In this document: one piece after another, positions 1-7,308 of the stretch
How positions within the stretch are numbered: the stretch's first letter is position 1
Layout: each line of letters begins with the position of its first letter
DNA from: UBA12465 sp964408785
GTDB lineage: Bacteria; Patescibacteriota; Patescibacteriia; Patescibacteriales; UBA12465
Length of the DNA stretch: 27,780 nt
Assembly: GCA_964408785.1 (NCBI GenBank)
Contig: CAYPAS010000002.1
Location: forward strand, 1 to 27,780
Direction of reading: 5' to 3'
The notes under the pieces: generated by a model
The model's database searches: none
Seen by the model: only the letters and a program-made list of their open reading frames with translations
Told to the model about the DNA's origin: nothing
Translations under genes and position numbers: made by a program

Positions 1-538
1 AATAAAAAACGGTAGCGGAAAAATCTTCTCTTATTTTTTCTATTCTGACAAGGAATAACCTCTCCTTATCTTCAAAAAGAAAAACTAAACTATCGCCATT
101 TTGAAAATGAAAATCAGCCAAAATGGAAATTATCTGACTCTGTGTTAGAACAGAGTCTTTTATGTTGCCCAAGCGACTAAAAGCCTGATCGTAAGATAAA
201 TTCCTGATATTATAGACAGGAATAACTGTAAAGGGGGTTTCTTTGCATTTATCATCCAAGGCAAAATTATGAAAATTATTATCAAAGTAATTTCCAAAAA
301 TTTTTTTCTTGTTCAGAAAAATGTCAGCACCTCTGTTTTCCTTAACATTTATAATTAAACGGGTTGATAAATCTTCAGACCAATTAATAAAATCTTCTAA
401 ATATTCATTAATTGTCCCCGGATCATCAAATATCCTAGAAACATCAGCGGCACTTATTTTTCCTTCTTCTTTTCTTTGCTTTAAATAAGCCGCCAAGGAA
501 TTAAAAAAATTCCATAATTGCTTATGACACTCTTTCAT
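1..538 (-). CDS. Hypothetical protein, 3' end outside the window
   Basis: The frame is open from an ATG at 538 to the window edge, giving about 179 residues with no stop. AAGGAGA sits just upstream of the ATG, a good ribosome binding site that fixes the start. The visible protein is soluble, Phe/Asp/Lys-rich, with no signal peptide or membrane helix. Its beginning (MKECHKQLWNFFNSLAAYL) looks helical; the later part has alternating beta-like stretches (VIPVYNIRNL, DSLVFLFEDKERLFLVRI). I recognise no domain. It is divergent from the MATE exporter gene. A weak resemblance in layout to the orphan at 4609-5244 (a SQI segment followed by a strand-rich end) is only a hint. The coding call is firm; the function is unknown. 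Confidence 0.8.
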   Translation of the reverse strand, partial: MKECHKQLWNFFNSLAAYLKQRKEEGKISAADVSRIFDDPGTINEYLEDFINWSEDLSTRLIINVKENRGADIFLNKKKIFGNYFDNNFHNFALDDKCKETPFTVIPVYNIRNLSYDQAFSRLGNIKDSVLTQSQIISILADFHFQNGDSLVFLFEDKERLFLVRIEKIREDFSATVFY

Positions 539-651
539 TCTTTTCTCCTTTTTTATTGAAAGTACTTAGTTATATACCAAAAAATTTATCTTATTAACGG
601 CCCAATGTCAAACCGCGAACGTCGCACCTTTATTTCTTTATATTATTAGCT

Positions 652-671
652 TATAATAGTTTAGTTAAACT
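652..671 (+). promoter_or_regulatory. Putative -10 box and inverted repeat ahead of MATE gene
   Basis: TATAAT lies at 652-657 and is followed at once by AGTTTA-GT-TAAACT (658-671), a 6-bp inverted repeat that would cover the expected transcription start. No good -35 is visible. The arrangement suits a repressor operator, as is common for drug exporters, but the sequence is AT-rich and the repeat could be chance. The leader would be only about 14 nt with no Shine-Dalgarno sequence. Confidence 0.35.
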
Positions 672-677
672 AAAAAT

Positions 678-2105
678 ATGAACGAAAACCATAAAAAACT
701 TACCGAAGGACCGATAATTACTTCTCTTTTTTCCTTAGCTTGGCCGATTATTATCGCCAGCTTCCTCCAAGTTGCTTACCAGTTAACCGATTCTTTCTGG
801 GTTGGACGCCTAGGGGAAAAAGCAATTGCCGCCGTAGCTATCAGCGTCCCCTTATCTTTTTTCTTAATATCACTCGGAACCGGTTTCGCGATTGCCGGAG
901 CTACTTTAACCGCTCAATATTTCGGCGCTCGCCAACAAAAAATGGTCGACCACGCTGGCGGCCAAACTCTTTTAGCCGCTATTACTATCGCTATAATCCT
1001 CGGCTCGACCGGCTTCATATTAGCCCCTAAGATGCTTTCTTTGATGGGGGCCGGAAGCGAGATTCTGCCGGCGGCCAGCTCTTATTTGCGTCTAGTCTTT
1101 ATCAGTTTACCGATAAATTTCTGCTTCTTCATCTTCCAATCGATAATGAGAAGCCTAGGCCAACCGCAAATTTCCGTCAAGATAATCGCTGTCACCGTCC
1201 TTTTGAATTTTGTTTTTGATCCCTTATTTATTTTCGGTTTCGGCGCGATACCGCGCTTTGAAGTGGTTGGCGCCGCCTACGCCACTTTAGCAACCCAAAG
1301 CCTGGCTGCTATTTTTGGTCTCTGGCTTTTATTCTCGGGCAAAAGAGGTATTAAACTTAGCCTTTCCAACCTAAAACCCGATTGGCAATTTTTGAAAAAA
1401 ACCTTTGCCCTCGGTCTGCCAACTTCAATAGAGCAATCAGCTCGTAGCCTTGGCATGGTGACCATGACCTCGATTATCGCCGGCTTTGGGACCTTAGCCG
1501 TCGCTTCTTATGGCGCCGGATCGAACATCTTGCAAATAGTAATCATCTCCTCGCTCGGCCTATCCGCCGCCACCGCCGCTCTTATCGGACAAAATATCGG
1601 TGCCGGAAAAACCGAAAGAGCCGACGAGATAGCTCGTCTCAGCCTGAAAATATCATTAAGCGCTTTAACGATAGCAGGTTTATTAATTTTTATTTTCGCC
1701 CCCAATCTTGTAAGCATATTCGCCCCAGGCGAACAGACAGTCATTGATGGTGGCAGTTTGTTCTTAAGAATTATCGCTCTCAGCTTCGGCTTAATCGGTA
1801 TTCAGATGACTGTTAATTCCGTCATGCAAGCTTCGGGAAATACAAGCATTTCCATGTTCCTAACTATCGCCTCCCAATGGTTAGTGCAATTACCTTTGGC
1901 CTTCATCTTATCGCGCTACACCTCTCTAGGAAAAATCGGTATCTGGCTGGCCTTCCCGGCAACCAATATTATCATGTCACTAATCGCCTTCTTAGTTTTT
2001 AAAAACGGTAGCTGGAAAAACAAAAAACTAACCGAAGACAGGCGCCTGGAAGGAGAAATAAGTCAAAACGCCGATCAAGAAGATATTATTCCCTACGATG
2101 CCTAA
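678..2105 (+). CDS. MATE family multidrug/cation antiporter
   Basis: The 475-residue protein has about twelve hydrophobic helices in two MatE halves, the usual length for the NorM/DinF superfamily. The first helix contains SLAWPIIIASFLQVAYQLTDSFWVGRLG, in which P-x-x-x-A-x-x-L-Q-x-x-Y-x-x-x-D and the VGRLG turn are the typical start of MATE proteins. The second half opens with LGLPTSIEQSARSLGMV, repeating the pattern. Such proteins export organic cations or toxic metabolites using a Na+ or H+ gradient; the substrate cannot be read from sequence. The last 25 residues are a charged cytoplasmic tail. The gene stands alone and ends in a bidirectional terminator shared with the convergent Cys-rich peptide gene. 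Confidence 0.95.
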   Translation: MNENHKKLTEGPIITSLFSLAWPIIIASFLQVAYQLTDSFWVGRLGEKAIAAVAISVPLSFFLISLGTGFAIAGATLTAQYFGARQQKMVDHAGGQTLLAAITIAIILGSTGFILAPKMLSLMGAGSEILPAASSYLRLVFISLPINFCFFIFQSIMRSLGQPQISVKIIAVTVLLNFVFDPLFIFGFGAIPRFEVVGAAYATLATQSLAAIFGLWLLFSGKRGIKLSLSNLKPDWQFLKKTFALGLPTSIEQSARSLGMVTMTSIIAGFGTLAVASYGAGSNILQIVIISSLGLSAATAALIGQNIGAGKTERADEIARLSLKISLSALTIAGLLIFIFAPNLVSIFAPGEQTVIDGGSLFLRIIALSFGLIGIQMTVNSVMQASGNTSISMFLTIASQWLVQLPLAFILSRYTSLGKIGIWLAFPATNIIMSLIAFLVFKNGSWKNKKLTEDRRLEGEISQNADQEDIIPYDA

Positions 2106-2107
2106 AC

Positions 2108-2137
2108 AAAAAAGACGTTGATAAAAACGTCTTTTTT
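2108..2137. terminator. Bidirectional intrinsic terminator
   Basis: An 11-bp stem pairs 2108-2118 (AAAAAAGACGT) with 2127-2137 (ACGTCTTTTTT) around an 8-nt loop. The A-tract and T-tract make it work on both strands, between the MATE gene and the convergent gene at 2160-2390. Confidence 0.85.
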
Positions 2138-2159
2138 CTAACTTATAAAATACGCTTAC

Positions 2160-2390
2160 TTAGCGGCGGCCGCAGGAACAGGAAGATCCGGCCAAAGAAG
2201 CGCCACAGCCGCAATCCTTACCCGTCTTAGCACAATCACAGGTGCCGCCTCCGGAAACGCAAGAACATTGCCGATTCGTAATCTGTTCGCTAAGCGCCTC
2301 TGCCGGGCGGGAAGCTGTTTCAAAAGCAAAAATAATACCGGCCACGAACAACGAAGCGGTTATTCCGCCCCAAAGAAGAATATTTTTCAT
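2160..2390 (-). CDS. Small exported cysteine-rich peptide
   Basis: The 76-residue protein starts MKNILLWGGITASLFVAGIIF, a hydrophobic N-terminal segment that is either a signal peptide or a single membrane anchor. The rest is short and Cys/Gly-rich: CSCVSGGGTCDC, then KDCGCG, then SSCSCGRR, nine cysteines in the last 35 residues. Four Cys-x-Cys pairs suggest metal binding or a redox role outside the membrane. The gene is last in a minus-strand run after the ECF sigma gene and the membrane protein at 2454-3179, whose tail also carries a CGCGRCH cluster. The shared Cys chemistry suggests a common job. No named family is recognised. The coding call is good because the signal-like start and the Cys pairs are unlikely by chance. 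Confidence 0.8.
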   Translation of the reverse strand: MKNILLWGGITASLFVAGIIFAFETASRPAEALSEQITNRQCSCVSGGGTCDCAKTGKDCGCGASLAGSSCSCGRR

Positions 2391-2453
2391 AAGAATGAAA
2401 TTAATTTTTTAATTTTGGTTTTAAAACCTTCATTACTTATACGTATCAAAATA

Positions 2454-3179
2454 TCATTCTGTTTCAGCTCCTAAAAAACTGTCGAGGTGACAACGGCCAC
2501 AGCCACAATCCCAAGGGCGGACATCCCAAGCCTGGAACTCATCCTTGGCTTCCATTCGCCCGTAAACCTTGATTCTTTTACCCGGCAATAATTCCGTCTC
2601 CAAAGAAGAATGAGAATAATCTATTAACCAATAATCGCCAGAGAAACTTGCCAAGGAAAACTGGGAAGCATCAAGCGACAATATAGTCCCCGACAAAAAT
2701 CCGGCCGCTGGATCTTCCCAAGACGAAAGCATATAATTAGCCAGGCGATATCCTTCCTTGCCAGCTAAATAATTTTCCACTTTCCGACTGAAGCCATAAT
2801 GCCAAAAAATAAAAGCGTTAAAGAAAATAAAAAAGACAAAAAACCCCGTCCAAAAGAATAAATGCCGATAAGAATATTTTTCTTTTTTCAACCGCTTCCA
2901 AGCCAACCAAGCAAACACGAAAAGCATTGCCAGCCAAAGATAAGGAAAGGTCAGAAAAAACCAAGCCAGCAAACCGCCAGAGCGGCGGCTTAATATATCC
3001 CAATCGCCATAATAAATAATTATGCCGATAAGAGAAAAGGCCAAGCCGCTTAACGATAAAAAGACCCAGACGGAAAGCCAGACGAAAAATCTTTTAAGCG
3101 CTAAAGACAAACGGCTTATCGGTTTAATGCTCTGCTTGTTTATTTTGTTTATTATTTCATTTTCTAAATTATCAAGCAT
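2454..3179 (-). CDS. Membrane protein with Cys/His tail, putative anti-sigma factor
   Basis: The 241-residue protein has a short N-terminal cytoplasmic part (about residues 1-28), then four hydrophobic segments near 30-55, 68-92 and 104-125, with two close together in the first stretch. The C-terminal half is soluble, beta-rich and probably extracytoplasmic (SGTILSLDASQFSLASFSG, then LLPGKRIKVYGRM, OB-like in pattern). It ends in DCGCGRCHLDSFLG, three Cys and one His able to bind metal. Its start overlaps the end of the ECF sigma gene by 8 bp, the classic sigma/anti-sigma order, so anti-sigma is the natural inference. It lacks a recognisable ZAS (HxxxCxxC) motif at the N-terminus, so the family is not proven. 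Translational coupling to the sigma gene is likely. Confidence 0.75.
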   Translation of the reverse strand: MLDNLENEIINKINKQSIKPISRLSLALKRFFVWLSVWVFLSLSGLAFSLIGIIIYYGDWDILSRRSGGLLAWFFLTFPYLWLAMLFVFAWLAWKRLKKEKYSYRHLFFWTGFFVFFIFFNAFIFWHYGFSRKVENYLAGKEGYRLANYMLSSWEDPAAGFLSGTILSLDASQFSLASFSGDYWLIDYSHSSLETELLPGKRIKVYGRMEAKDEFQAWDVRPWDCGCGRCHLDSFLGAETE

Positions 3180-3723
3180 ATTTTTGATAATTATTTTTAA
3201 ATCTTTCTTTGGCTCTTTTTATCAAGGTTGATACCGTTCCCAGGGGCTTTTCTAAGATATCGGATATTTCCTGATAGTCAAGATTCTCTAAATATCGCAA
3301 TATCAAAACTTGGCGATATTTTTCCTCTAAACCATTTATAACTAGGGCTATCTTCTCTTTTTCCAAAATCTTGTCGATATCAGAACAAAGATCGGAAGTA
3401 TCCGCCACGTCAAAATCATCAAGCAATGGCAAGTCGCGATTATGGCGGCGGCGTAAATCATCCATCGCCTGATTATGGACTATACGATAAGCCCAGGAAG
3501 AAAATTTGAGCTTAGCGTCAAAATCATTGAGGTGATAATAAATCTTAATAAAAGAATCTTGGATAACATCCTCTATCCGATCGTTATCCAGACCCGACAA
3601 CCTTTTTAAATAACAAAAAAACCGCTCTTTATAACGAGTTATTAAATAAGCAAAATTAGCACTATCCGACAAGGACAGAGCTACCAGTTCTTGGTCGCTT
3701 AAAGCGTTAATCGGTTTCTCCAT
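3172..3723 (-). CDS. ECF-type (RpoE-like) RNA polymerase sigma factor
   Basis: The 183-residue protein has the two-domain plan of extracytoplasmic-function sigma factors. Region 2 (about 20-95) includes FAYLITRYKERFFCYLKRL, then EDVIQDSFIKIY and the region 2.3/2.4-like KFSSWAYRIVHNQAMDDLRRR. Region 4 (about 125-178) contains the helix-turn-helix LDYQEISDILEKPLGTVSTLIKRAKERF. It directs RNA polymerase to a dedicated promoter set. The last codons overlap the putative membrane anti-sigma gene, followed by the Cys-rich peptide gene, suggesting a three-gene envelope- or metal-responsive unit. A TATAAT-like box lies about 14 bp before the ATG, so the leader would be very short, with no Shine-Dalgarno sequence. 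The family is certain; the regulon is unknown. Confidence 0.95.
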   Translation of the reverse strand: MEKPINALSDQELVALSLSDSANFAYLITRYKERFFCYLKRLSGLDNDRIEDVIQDSFIKIYYHLNDFDAKLKFSSWAYRIVHNQAMDDLRRRHNRDLPLLDDFDVADTSDLCSDIDKILEKEKIALVINGLEEKYRQVLILRYLENLDYQEISDILEKPLGTVSTLIKRAKERFKNNYQKYA

Positions 3724-3768
3724 AAACCAAAGTCATATTATAAATACGATTGGCTCGGCATAAATCTT

Positions 3769-3960
3769 TCAATCTAAAACAAAAACTTCATCTATCTTCT
3801 TTCCTAGCGCCTTAGCCACTTCACTGGCCAAAAGAAGGGATGGATTGTATTTGCCCTGTTCCAAAAAGACTATAGTTTCCCTCCTGACTCGCGCCTTGTT
3901 GGCCAAATCTTCCTGAGTAAGGCCGGCTAAAAGGCGATATTTTTTTATTTCGTTCTTCAT
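3769..3960 (-). CDS. XRE-family HTH transcriptional regulator
   Basis: The 63-residue protein is essentially one Cro/C1-type helix-turn-helix: IKKYRLLAGLTQEDLANKA, then RVRRETIVFLEQGKYNPS, then LASEVAKALGKKIDEVF. Single-domain regulators of this length are known to pair with DUF2178-type membrane proteins. The gene sits 4 bp after the stop of such a membrane protein, with no Shine-Dalgarno sequence, so translation probably depends on reinitiation. It likely controls its own two-gene operon, possibly with the membrane partner modulating it. Confidence 0.92.
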   Translation of the reverse strand: MKNEIKKYRLLAGLTQEDLANKARVRRETIVFLEQGKYNPSLLLASEVAKALGKKIDEVFVLD

Positions 3961-3964
3961 AAGA

Positions 3965-4516
3965 CTAGCGGCACTCTATTTCTGGTGCCGGATAAGAAGG
4001 TTGTCCGTGCTTCTGCCAAGAGCCATCTTGGCAGACCCAAGAATCCTCCCCGGAAAAAAGCCGCAAACTAAAAACCGCCAAGAGAAGAAAAAAGACTAAA
4101 ACCACAAATACATATACCAGGCGCTTATCGCTAAACTTAAATTTATTATGATAATTAAAAACTAAGGAATAAAGAAGCATAAGAATGGTTGTTGAAAAGG
4201 CTAAAGTCATGGCTATTGATTGATAGAAAGGATTAATGTCGGCCAAGGAATAAAGAAGGAACATGGCAATAACCGCCAACCAAGAATATACCTGGATGGC
4301 TAATATAGCCGACTTCCCCGCCAAGGCATAATCACGTTCATCCGCCAAAACGCCGGACACGCGGCGGCGGAGAAAAAACAGCAACAAAGAAAAAACCAAT
4401 AAAAAAGCAACGGCGATAAAAAAATTCTTATAAATTACCGCCTGGCTAAAAATTACAGCCAGAATAAATACACTGACCAACTTAATGTTACGATACTGCT
4501 TGATGCTTAAAGACAT
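3965..4516 (-). CDS. Multi-pass membrane protein, DUF2178-like
   Basis: The 183-residue protein has about five hydrophobic segments (near 13-28, 31-47, 71-86, 97-118, 131-153). Between the second and third is RRRVSGVLADERDYALAGKSA, where DER followed by a small-residue helix start is typical of DUF2178-like proteins, which usually neighbour a short XRE regulator, as here. After the last helix comes a short tail with two cysteines (WVCQDGSWQKHGQPSYPAPEIEC), probably outside the membrane and possibly disulfide-linked. It is the first gene of the pair, and the regulator follows after 4 bp. The role is unknown. The DUF2178 name rests on the context and the DER motif, so it is moderate. Confidence 0.8.
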   Translation of the reverse strand: MSLSIKQYRNIKLVSVFILAVIFSQAVIYKNFFIAVAFLLVFSLLLFFLRRRVSGVLADERDYALAGKSAILAIQVYSWLAVIAMFLLYSLADINPFYQSIAMTLAFSTTILMLLYSLVFNYHNKFKFSDKRLVYVFVVLVFFLLLAVFSLRLFSGEDSWVCQDGSWQKHGQPSYPAPEIECR

Positions 4517-4546
4517 ATTTTTATTGTTAATAATTTCTAACTAAAT

Positions 4547-4573
4547 GTTATATTATTCTAACACGACTGTCAA
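4547..4573 (-). promoter_or_regulatory. Putative promoter of the DUF2178/XRE pair
   Basis: On the minus strand TTGACA (4573-4568) is followed after 15 bp by TATAAC (4552-4547). The spacer is short. The start would fall about 20-25 nt before the ATG at 4516. Confidence 0.35.
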
Positions 4574-4577
4574 ATAA

Positions 4578-4607
4578 AAAAGCCCGGCGAAAATCATCCG
4601 GGCTTTT
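4578..4607 (-). terminator. Intrinsic terminator after the 4609-5244 gene
   Basis: Stem AAAAGCCCGG/CCGGGCTTTT pairs 4578-4587 with 4598-4607 around a 10-nt loop. On the minus strand it is followed by a run of T, directly after the stop codon of the upstream gene. Confidence 0.88.
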
Positions 4608-4608
4608 A

Positions 4609-5244
4609 TTAACTAATTTTTACGACGACTTGATAATGATTATCCTCAAATAAACTATTATAATCATCCAAATCGTGATAGGACACGAGGAATCCGTCGT
4701 AATCACCAACAGAAACAACATGACACCTATTAGTACCAGATAGCAAAAAAATGGTTTCCTTTTTCTTTCCAACTAAAATTTCTTTATTATCTAAACAAAA
4801 TTTCTTTATCTGGCTTTCACTAAAAGAAATATCAGATAAATTTTTTTTAAAATTAAAAAAAATATCTTTAAATGTAGACCTCCCAATCATCTTGTAAATC
4901 CTTGCCTCACAAGCACTCAAATCCTCTTTAAGCGGTATCTTTCCAATCCTATGATCAACAAAATGAAATAGACCATCATTAGAAAACATTTTCTCGCCAA
5001 GATTTTTTCCAACGTATATTGGACAAAAATCAAACTCTTTAATAATTCTAGCACTTTTTTCTTCTAAGGATGCGTAGAAAAAAAGGTCAAGCAATTCTCT
5101 CAATTCATCCTGTTTTTTTATGCAAACAGAAAAATCCGTATCAGAAAAAAGTTTAGCAGATTCCATTATTATACTTTTTCCAACAGACAAAAACTCTTCT
5201 TTTTCCTCTAAATCATTTTGTTTAGATAAATCGCTATCCAGCAT
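4609..5244 (-). CDS. Hypothetical cytoplasmic protein
   Basis: The 211-residue protein is acidic and soluble, without signal peptide or membrane segment. It opens with a charged helical region (1-60) followed by mixed alpha/beta sequence. Around residues 80-95 it carries GEKMFSNDGLFHF, which resembles GEKLFPSDGLNFF in the small protein at 8175-8420. The C-terminus has beta-like stretches (ETIFLLS, RCHVVSV, YQVVVKIS). No family is recognised. The start is well supported: AGAGGAGA lies 7 bp before the ATG, and a consensus promoter lies at 5281-5309. It is a single-gene unit with its own terminator. Confidence 0.85.
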   Translation of the reverse strand: MLDSDLSKQNDLEEKEEFLSVGKSIIMESAKLFSDTDFSVCIKKQDELRELLDLFFYASLEEKSARIIKEFDFCPIYVGKNLGEKMFSNDGLFHFVDHRIGKIPLKEDLSACEARIYKMIGRSTFKDIFFNFKKNLSDISFSESQIKKFCLDNKEILVGKKKETIFLLSGTNRCHVVSVGDYDGFLVSYHDLDDYNSLFEDNHYQVVVKIS

Positions 5245-5298
5245 TTTTGTTCTCCTCTTTTTTTAAAAAACTATATAAAGATATTAGAGGAGAATGCT
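5240..5298 (-). promoter_or_regulatory. Inverted repeat able to mask RBS and start codon
   Basis: On the minus strand CAGCATTCTCCTCT (5298-5285) is complementary to AGAGGAGA plus ATGCTG around the ribosome binding site and start codon of the 4609-5244 gene, with a 6-nt ACAAAA bulge. The 5' arm lies between the -35 and -10 of that gene's own promoter. It would therefore be present only in read-through transcripts from the secreted-protein gene, in which the start would be hidden. Confidence 0.4.
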
Positions 5299-5309
5299 GA
5301 TTGCGTCAA
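5281..5309 (-). promoter_or_regulatory. Sigma-70-type promoter of the 4609-5244 gene
   Basis: TTGACG (5309-5304), a 17-bp spacer and TAATAT (5286-5281) on the minus strand match the consensus spacing. The -35 box begins 2 bp after the stop codon of the upstream gene. Confidence 0.65.
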
Positions 5310-5310
5310 T

Positions 5311-7194
5311 CTAGCGACCGCTATAAGCCAAAGATTTTAACACATTCCAATCCTGGGAACTTTTTGGCAAACGATGGAACGCCTTAACAAAAACTTTAAT
5401 TGCTGCTGACTCCGCCATTAGACTACGACTGGCTGGTATTTTTTCTCCAGAAATATAAGACAAGGCAACCTGGTCAATATCACTCGACGTCGGCCAAGCC
5501 CCATAAATCTTATAAAATAACTGAGAATAAGTGTCAGAACTAGGCGCTTGCTCAGTTAACTTCAAATCTCCATAAGCTACGGCTCTAACTACATTCCAGT
5601 CCTGGGAAGAGGCAGGCAGTCTTTTATAGGTCGCAGCAAACTCTTTTATTGCAGCTCTTTCCTGCTCTAAATTACGGCTTTGCGGCTGAGTTTCACCGGC
5701 AAGATACGCGGCCGCAGTTTTTAATGATTGCTGATTATCAAGATTCTTAAAAGTATTAATAGCCGTCTTTTCAGCAGTGCTTAAATTTCCCGTATTGATA
5801 AGCGCTGTAGAAGTCGCTTTCACTTGATTAGTAATCGATAATATATTTATTTTTTCTTCACCCTGGTTTTTCAAAGAAACATTTTCTTGTTCTTTGTTCT
5901 GATAAAGTATCGTAGCCCCCTTATTATCAGGAACTTGCTCGGCCACGGCGGCAACTGGAACTGATTCAGTGTACAAGACTGGGGTGGAAGAGGCCACAAC
6001 GGGCTGAGTAATTACTGGAATCGCAATATTAGTAACGGCAGCCACAGGGGTCGGGGTGGGCGTCGAAACGACTGTCGAGCTAGCCTGTGTTGAAGTTTGA
6101 GTGGAAGCGGCCGCCGAAGATCCGCCTAAAGAATAATTTATCTTCATTAATAACTTGCCAAAAACATTCGGCCTATCGACAATATAGGAACCGTTACCAG
6201 ACATAGGAACATTAATTAAATTTCCAGTTGCCAAATCATTAAGATTACCACTCACCTGTGCAGGAAGATTCCAGGAAATCTTTATTAAACCACTATCATC
6301 TGGCTGAAAATTAAGAACGTAACCATGACTACCGTTATAAGAAGCTGTTCCAGGACGATAATCAACGATTGCGTCATCGGTGCCACCAGGCAAATTGAAA
6401 CGGGCATCAAAAGCACCAATCGGAGGCATCGGCGGCCAGGTTTCTTCACCTAAAAAACGGTCCAAGCCGCTGGTAGCTTGTGGATCAAGGCCGAAATAAA
6501 GCTGCTGATTTCCCGAACCGCTTTCAACTTTCAAAGAATATTTAATCGCCGGCTCACGAACGGCAACGATACTATAACCCCCAAAAGTTCCGCTAGAATT
6601 AGAATTACTTCCGGAAGAAACTGCCTGGCTATCAAAGTTTATAGACGGAATAGACGGGATCTGACTGCCTATTTCATAGTAGATTGTCATTTTTAATCTA
6701 TTAAAAACACCAGGATTTTCGACTACATACTTTCCCTGGCCATCCATTGAAACGTTTATCAGACTGCCATTAATCACGTCTTGCAAGCGCCCGCTTATGC
6801 CGGATGGTAAATTCCAGTAAATAGTTATTTTCTGACCATCTCCTGGCTGATACTGTAACTGATGGACAAACGTACCATTATAGTTAAGCCCAGAATGGCG
6901 GTAATCAAGCACCACATCTTCGCCATTTGGCAAATTAAAACGAGCATCAAACACCCCAGTCGGCGGCAACGGCGGATAGGCAGCCTCACCTAAAGAAGGA
7001 TCTAAAGCTGCAGTAGCCCAAGCATCTTGGCCAAAATAAAGAGTAGTTTTCCCGCCCGCGCCGTCAGAAATTCCTAAAGGAATCTTAAGAGAAGCTTCAG
7101 CAGCTTCAGTCGTTCCAGCAAACAAACCAAAAAGCAAAAAAAGACAAAAAAATACAGCAGGAAAAAAGGTTTTTACAAATATTTTTTTCTTCAT
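5311..7194 (-). CDS. Secreted repeat protein with Ser/Thr/Pro linker
   Basis: I start at the ATG at 7194 because MKKKIFVKTFFPAVFFCLFLLFG is a textbook signal peptide (cleavage near TTEAAEA); a start at 7257 would add 21 residues ahead of it. The mature protein has two about 140-residue repeats (roughly 35-175 and 220-360). Each contains LYFG.D..AT..LD, GE...PP.PP.G.FDARFNLP, a YNG turn, I.WNLP and a VFNRL/VFGKL end, suggesting beta-sandwich modules. A Thr/Ser/Pro/Val-rich linker follows (about 365-430). The C-terminus has short helical repeats with RLPASSQDWNVVRAVAYG and RLPKSSQDWNVLKSLAYSG. It is likely a surface or envelope protein; a binding role for the repeats is inference. There is no sortase motif and no Shine-Dalgarno sequence. 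Confidence 0.88.
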   Translation of the reverse strand: MKKKIFVKTFFPAVFFCLFLLFGLFAGTTEAAEASLKIPLGISDGAGGKTTLYFGQDAWATAALDPSLGEAAYPPLPPTGVFDARFNLPNGEDVVLDYRHSGLNYNGTFVHQLQYQPGDGQKITIYWNLPSGISGRLQDVINGSLINVSMDGQGKYVVENPGVFNRLKMTIYYEIGSQIPSIPSINFDSQAVSSGSNSNSSGTFGGYSIVAVREPAIKYSLKVESGSGNQQLYFGLDPQATSGLDRFLGEETWPPMPPIGAFDARFNLPGGTDDAIVDYRPGTASYNGSHGYVLNFQPDDSGLIKISWNLPAQVSGNLNDLATGNLINVPMSGNGSYIVDRPNVFGKLLMKINYSLGGSSAAASTQTSTQASSTVVSTPTPTPVAAVTNIAIPVITQPVVASSTPVLYTESVPVAAVAEQVPDNKGATILYQNKEQENVSLKNQGEEKINILSITNQVKATSTALINTGNLSTAEKTAINTFKNLDNQQSLKTAAAYLAGETQPQSRNLEQERAAIKEFAATYKRLPASSQDWNVVRAVAYGDLKLTEQAPSSDTYSQLFYKIYGAWPTSSDIDQVALSYISGEKIPASRSLMAESAAIKVFVKAFHRLPKSSQDWNVLKSLAYSGR

Positions 7195-7228
7195 ACAATT
7201 TATCTGAAAATTATTAAATAAATATAAG

Positions 7229-7260
7229 TTAAGTATAGCACAATTTAAGTATAGCACAAT
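7229..7260. repeat. Perfect 2 x 16 bp tandem repeat in divergent promoter region
   Basis: TTAAGTATAGCACAAT occurs twice in direct succession (7229-7244 and 7245-7260). On the minus strand each copy gives TGCTATACT, an extended -10 element facing the secreted-protein gene, so the duplication would double that promoter or operator. Confidence 0.8.
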
Positions 7261-7270
7261 TATAAAAAAA

Positions 7271-7279
7271 TGTTATAAT
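7271..7279 (+). promoter_or_regulatory. Extended -10 promoter of the kinase operon
   Basis: TG-T-TATAAT (7271-7279) is an extended -10 match, placing the start near 7286, about 23 nt before the ATG at 7309. No good -35 is visible. The adjacent tandem repeat could serve as a binding site shared with the divergent gene. Confidence 0.5.
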
Positions 7280-7308
7280 AAAAAAACATTAACTAAGCCT
7301 AAAAAAGT

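Noticed and set aside
7195..7257. Upstream start of the secreted protein at 7257
   Set aside because: It would place 21 residues before a clear signal peptide and overlaps the duplicated promoter elements; ATG 7194 is better.
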